This document shows, piece by piece, positions 61,156 to 64,000 of a stretch of 64,000 bases of DNA. Below the pieces are notes generated by a model. It searched no databases. It was not told the DNA's origin and saw only the letters and a program-made list of their open reading frames with translations. Each line of letters begins with the position of its first letter. The first letter of the stretch is position 1. Source of the stretch: Chryseobacterium contaminans (GTDB lineage Bacteria; Bacteroidota; Bacteroidia; Flavobacteriales; Weeksellaceae); assembly GCF_001684955.1 (NCBI RefSeq), contig NZ_MAYF01000001.1:84991-148990 (forward strand). The letters run 5' to 3'. The position numbers were made by a program, and so were the translations under genes.

Positions 61156-63531
61156 TTATTTATTAAAATCTACCTCATCGTTTGAGTGAAGGTTTTCATT
61201 GATATTTTCCTCTTTCTTTTCTGTAGGTTTCTTAGGAGTTGGATCTACCGGCCTTGGGTTCTTAATTTCATCGATCGTCTGAAGACTTCCATCATCTCCA
61301 TATCCACCGCCTAATCCTTTAAGGTTTGAACAGCCATCTTTCCAGTCTGAAGGCTTGGTAAACTTATCATCCGGAGTAATTCCTAGTGTTTTGTCTGCCC
61401 AGACTTTCTTCATGAAGATTGCCCATATTGGTAATGCCATTCTAGCACCCTGACCTTCACCGGTTCCGAAGAAGTGGGTTGCTCTGTCTTCCCATCCTAC
61501 CCAGGCTCCAGTCGCCAGTTTTGGAGTGATACCCATGAACCAACCATCGGAGTTGTTCTGTGTAGTTCCTGTTTTAGCAGCAATTTCAACCCCTTTTGAG
61601 ATGCCTCTTCTTCCGAGTTCTCCTGAAGCTGTACCGTACTGTGCAACACCTTTCATTAATTCAATCATGGTGTAAGCATACATTGGGTTCATTACTTCTT
61701 TTGGTTCTACATTAACTTCCTTAATTACCCTACCGTTGGCATCTTCAATTCTCCAGATCATTTCCGGCTTATTATAGTTACCGTAGTTGGCAAAAGTACT
61801 GTAGGCACCTAGCATTTCGTAGATGGTAATATCTGATGAACCAAGGGCAATGGTATTGTTTCTTGGTATATCTTCTGTTACACCCAGGTCTCGTGCAGTT
61901 TGGATAACAGCATCTACACCGGTCATTTCAATAAGTCTTGCTGCAATCGGGTTCTGAGAGTGTGCTAAACCATCTTTTAAAGTAAGCATTCCTCCTCTTC
62001 CCGGTACGTGCCATCCGTTGTGGTCATAAGTTCCGTTAGAAACAGTTGAACAAGGAGTCATTCCCAGCTTCATAATAGCAGTTGCATATACGAAAGGCTT
62101 GAATGTGGATCCTACCTGTCTCTTACCTTGCTTAATGTGGTCATACTGGAAGTGCTGCCAGTCGATACCTCCTACCCAGGCTTTGATCTCTCCGGTTCCA
62201 GGGACCATAGACATTAAACCTGCCTGTGCAATTTGTTTGTGATATCTGATAGAGTCCCATGGTGACATTTCAACTTCTTCTTCGCCTGCCCATGTAAACC
62301 TTGATGTTTTAATCGGTTTTTTAAACTCCATCATGATAGAGTCATCAGGCATACCATCAGCCTTTAACAGCTTGTATCGGCCAGTTCTTTTCATAGCCTG
62401 AACCATTACATCATTGATCTGTTTGTCTGTAAGGTAGTAGAAAGGTCTGTTCTTTCTTCCTCTTTGTTCGGCATCAAATCTTTTCTGCAGATCAGTTAAG
62501 TGTTCCTTAATTGCTTCCTCTGCGTATTTCTGCATTTTAGAATCAAGGGTAACGTAGATTTTTAAACCGTCTTTGTATAGGTTAAGTTTTTTACCAGTTT
62601 CCTTTTCGTGAGATTCAAGATATTTATCAATCTCTTTTCTCAGATAAAACTTATAATAAGCAGAATATCCGTCGGTAATGCTCTTGATAGGGTGGAAGTC
62701 TACTTCAACAGGTGTGTTGATGGCTTTCTCATAAGTAGCAGCGTCAATATATCCTGTTTTCTGCATCTGATCTAATACCACATTTCTTCTTTCCTTTGCT
62801 TTTTCAGGATATCTGTAAGGGTTGTTTTTTCTTGGGTTTTCAAGCATGGCTACAAAAGTAGCTGCTTCTGGAAGAGTAAGTTCAGAGGTCTTTTTGTTAA
62901 AATAAACCCTTGATGCCATTTCAACACCATTTGCATTGAATAAGAAGTCAAACTTGTTGAAATAAAGAGTGATAATCTCTTCTTTGGTATATCTTTTTTC
63001 AAGACTTACAGCAACTACCCATTCTTTCAGTTTCTGGAATGCTCTTTCGATTTTGTTCTGAGAAGCTGTTCCTGTGAAAAGAAGTTTTGCTAACTGTTGG
63101 GTAATGGTAGAACCACCCCCACGTCCTCCACCATAAGCAACTGCTCTGGCGATAGAGTACAAGTCTATTCCTGAATGTTCTTTAAAACGTTCATCTTCTT
63201 TTGCCTGAAGGGCATAAATAAGGTAAGGAGGAAGGTCCTTATACACGATAGGCTGAGTTTTTTCTTTCTCAAATTTCCCTAGTGTTACCCCATCTGAAGA
63301 TATGATTTCAGAAGCTACGAAGATATCCGGGTTTTCAAGTTCCTTTACATCGGGCATCTCTCCAAGGAATCCCTGGGAAACCGCAAAGAAAAGTCCTGAA
63401 ATCCCTAAAACCACCGCAATGAGTCCAATCCAAATAAATGAGACCCATTTTTTCCAAGAGGTGTTCTTTTTTTTGGGAGGCAGAGGAAATGTTTTCCCCT
63501 TATTTCCTGCATTTTTATTGTTTACTTCCAT
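61156..63531 (-). CDS. mrcA: Penicillin-binding protein 1A (bifunctional)
   Basis: The 791-residue protein has a short cytoplasmic tail, one membrane helix (about 30-52), and a glycosyltransferase domain with ALQAKEDERFKEHSGIDLYS (catalytic Glu in EDERF, about residue 114). Its transpeptidase domain has SxxK in GSTFKPFVYATA (about 477), SQNPIAARL (SxN) and KTGTT (about 655). It polymerises and cross-links peptidoglycan. The C-terminal tail is rich in Glu, Lys and Asn. It follows gldH by 6 bases, a pair common in Flavobacteriia. Confidence 0.95.
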   Translation of the reverse strand: MEVNNKNAGNKGKTFPLPPKKKNTSWKKWVSFIWIGLIAVVLGISGLFFAVSQGFLGEMPDVKELENPDIFVASEIISSDGVTLGKFEKEKTQPIVYKDLPPYLIYALQAKEDERFKEHSGIDLYSIARAVAYGGGRGGGSTITQQLAKLLFTGTASQNKIERAFQKLKEWVVAVSLEKRYTKEEIITLYFNKFDFLFNANGVEMASRVYFNKKTSELTLPEAATFVAMLENPRKNNPYRYPEKAKERRNVVLDQMQKTGYIDAATYEKAINTPVEVDFHPIKSITDGYSAYYKFYLRKEIDKYLESHEKETGKKLNLYKDGLKIYVTLDSKMQKYAEEAIKEHLTDLQKRFDAEQRGRKNRPFYYLTDKQINDVMVQAMKRTGRYKLLKADGMPDDSIMMEFKKPIKTSRFTWAGEEEVEMSPWDSIRYHKQIAQAGLMSMVPGTGEIKAWVGGIDWQHFQYDHIKQGKRQVGSTFKPFVYATAIMKLGMTPCSTVSNGTYDHNGWHVPGRGGMLTLKDGLAHSQNPIAARLIEMTGVDAVIQTARDLGVTEDIPRNNTIALGSSDITIYEMLGAYSTFANYGNYNKPEMIWRIEDANGRVIKEVNVEPKEVMNPMYAYTMIELMKGVAQYGTASGELGRRGISKGVEIAAKTGTTQNNSDGWFMGITPKLATGAWVGWEDRATHFFGTGEGQGARMALPIWAIFMKKVWADKTLGITPDDKFTKPSDWKDGCSNLKGLGGGYGDDGSLQTIDEIKNPRPVDPTPKKPTEKKEENINENLHSNDEVDFNK

Positions 63532-63537
63532 TTATGG

Positions 63538-64000
63538 TTACGGTTTAGCCGTTTCTATTTTTATCCCAACATCCTCGATTCCAGGAAGGGTATCGTTTCT
63601 CATCGCCTGAATCAGGCCGATCTCATATTTTCCCTTCGCCGGAAACCTGTAATTTATTTTATACTGAAACAATGTTTCCTTTGTGTCACCAAAGCCTGTA
63701 CCAAGCCATTCTCCGTTTGGTTTTGCCAAAACATAGTTCAGGGTATCGGTTTCCTTTTTTTTGTTCTGAAGGTTGGTGAAATTCACAATAAACCTTATAT
63801 TACTGTAAGGGTAATTGTTGTTATTTCTTACGACAAATATAATATTTTTAGGATTCTGCGGATCTGAAATTTCAAGATTAAATTTTTGTTCACTTTTCTT
63901 ATTCCACTTGTTGTCAACGGAATTCATGATAACATCTTCTCCTGAAGAAGAGTTACAACTGAAGAAAAGAATAAAGGCGAATAATCCTAAAATGTTACGC
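63538..64000 (-). CDS. gldH: Gliding motility lipoprotein GldH (cut two bases before its start)
   Basis: The frame runs to the window edge: RNILGLFAFILFFSCNSSSG is a lipoprotein signal, with the ATG completed about two bases beyond base 64000 (only its G is present). The body, IIFVVRNNNNYPYSNIRFIV and WLGTGFGDTKETLFQYKI, matches GldH, an outer-membrane lipoprotein of the gliding machinery that is needed for motility and T9SS in Flavobacteria. It lies 6 bases before the PBP1A start. The internal ATG at 63927 is not the start. Confidence 0.9.
   Translation of the reverse strand, partial: RNILGLFAFILFFSCNSSSGEDVIMNSVDNKWNKKSEQKFNLEISDPQNPKNIIFVVRNNNNYPYSNIRFIVNFTNLQNKKKETDTLNYVLAKPNGEWLGTGFGDTKETLFQYKINYRFPAKGKYEIGLIQAMRNDTLPGIEDVGIKIETAKP

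Overview
The window reads as a chromosomal segment of a Flavobacteriia bacterium of the Chryseobacterium/Weeksellaceae type. The evidence is AT-rich DNA, type IX secretion (T9SS) sorting domains, GldH, GLPGLI and DUF3078 proteins, an alternative complex III operon, S46 dipeptidyl-peptidase, A-rich ribosome-binding regions, and promoters of the Bacteroidetes form (TTTG, about 19 nt, TAnnTTTG). I saw no tRNA, rRNA, CRISPR array, insertion sequence or complete prophage. Both edges cut genes: an NRPS reductase module at the left, and gldH at the right, which lacks only about two bases of its start codon.

Layout. 1-8.1 kb is the most accessory part: the NRPS end, a two-domain spondin lipoprotein, an unsignalled beta-helix (tailspike/pectate-lyase-like) protein, a decayed 3' copy of a DUF1905 gene, two small secreted paralogues, a 689-bp AT-rich intergenic region with a TTTTGTACAAAA-type palindrome, and a membrane-anchored AraC regulator. 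8-16 kb holds a DPP7-type S46 peptidase, a three-gene surface-protein operon, and a LytTR response regulator whose phospho-acceptor Asp is Glu. 16-31 kb is mostly housekeeping: hflX, a CPA1 antiporter, AlkD, a lipoprotein operon, ChaA-type antiporter, group III globin, KirBac channel, YkgJ protein, gdhA and dprA. 31-41 kb has a rhomboid protease, tandem DUF3078 genes and the suf iron-sulfur operon (sufA-sufB-GNAT-sufC-[IVS-like element]-sufD). 41-47 kb has an LTA-synthase-like sulfatase, TPR-ribH and lipoprotein-apt. 48-56 kb is the complete actABCDEF operon (quinol:cytochrome c oxidoreductase). 56-64 kb has a SPOR protein, a polytopic membrane protein, a T9SS adhesin, SelO, PBP1A and gldH.

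Two points stand out. First, the sufC-sufD gap is entirely filled by a four-helix-bundle (23S-rRNA intervening-sequence-type) gene, with a nonsense codon, framed by 30-32-nt inverted repeats that touch its start and stop codons. This looks like a protein-coding IVS moved into an mRNA. Second, the promoter region of the three-gene surface operon carries two direct repeats GCCGTTNGTC 20 bp apart that closely match LytTR boxes, next to the LytTR regulator gene with the Asp-to-Glu change. That suggests a self-contained, possibly phosphorylation-independent control module. Both are inferences from sequence reading.
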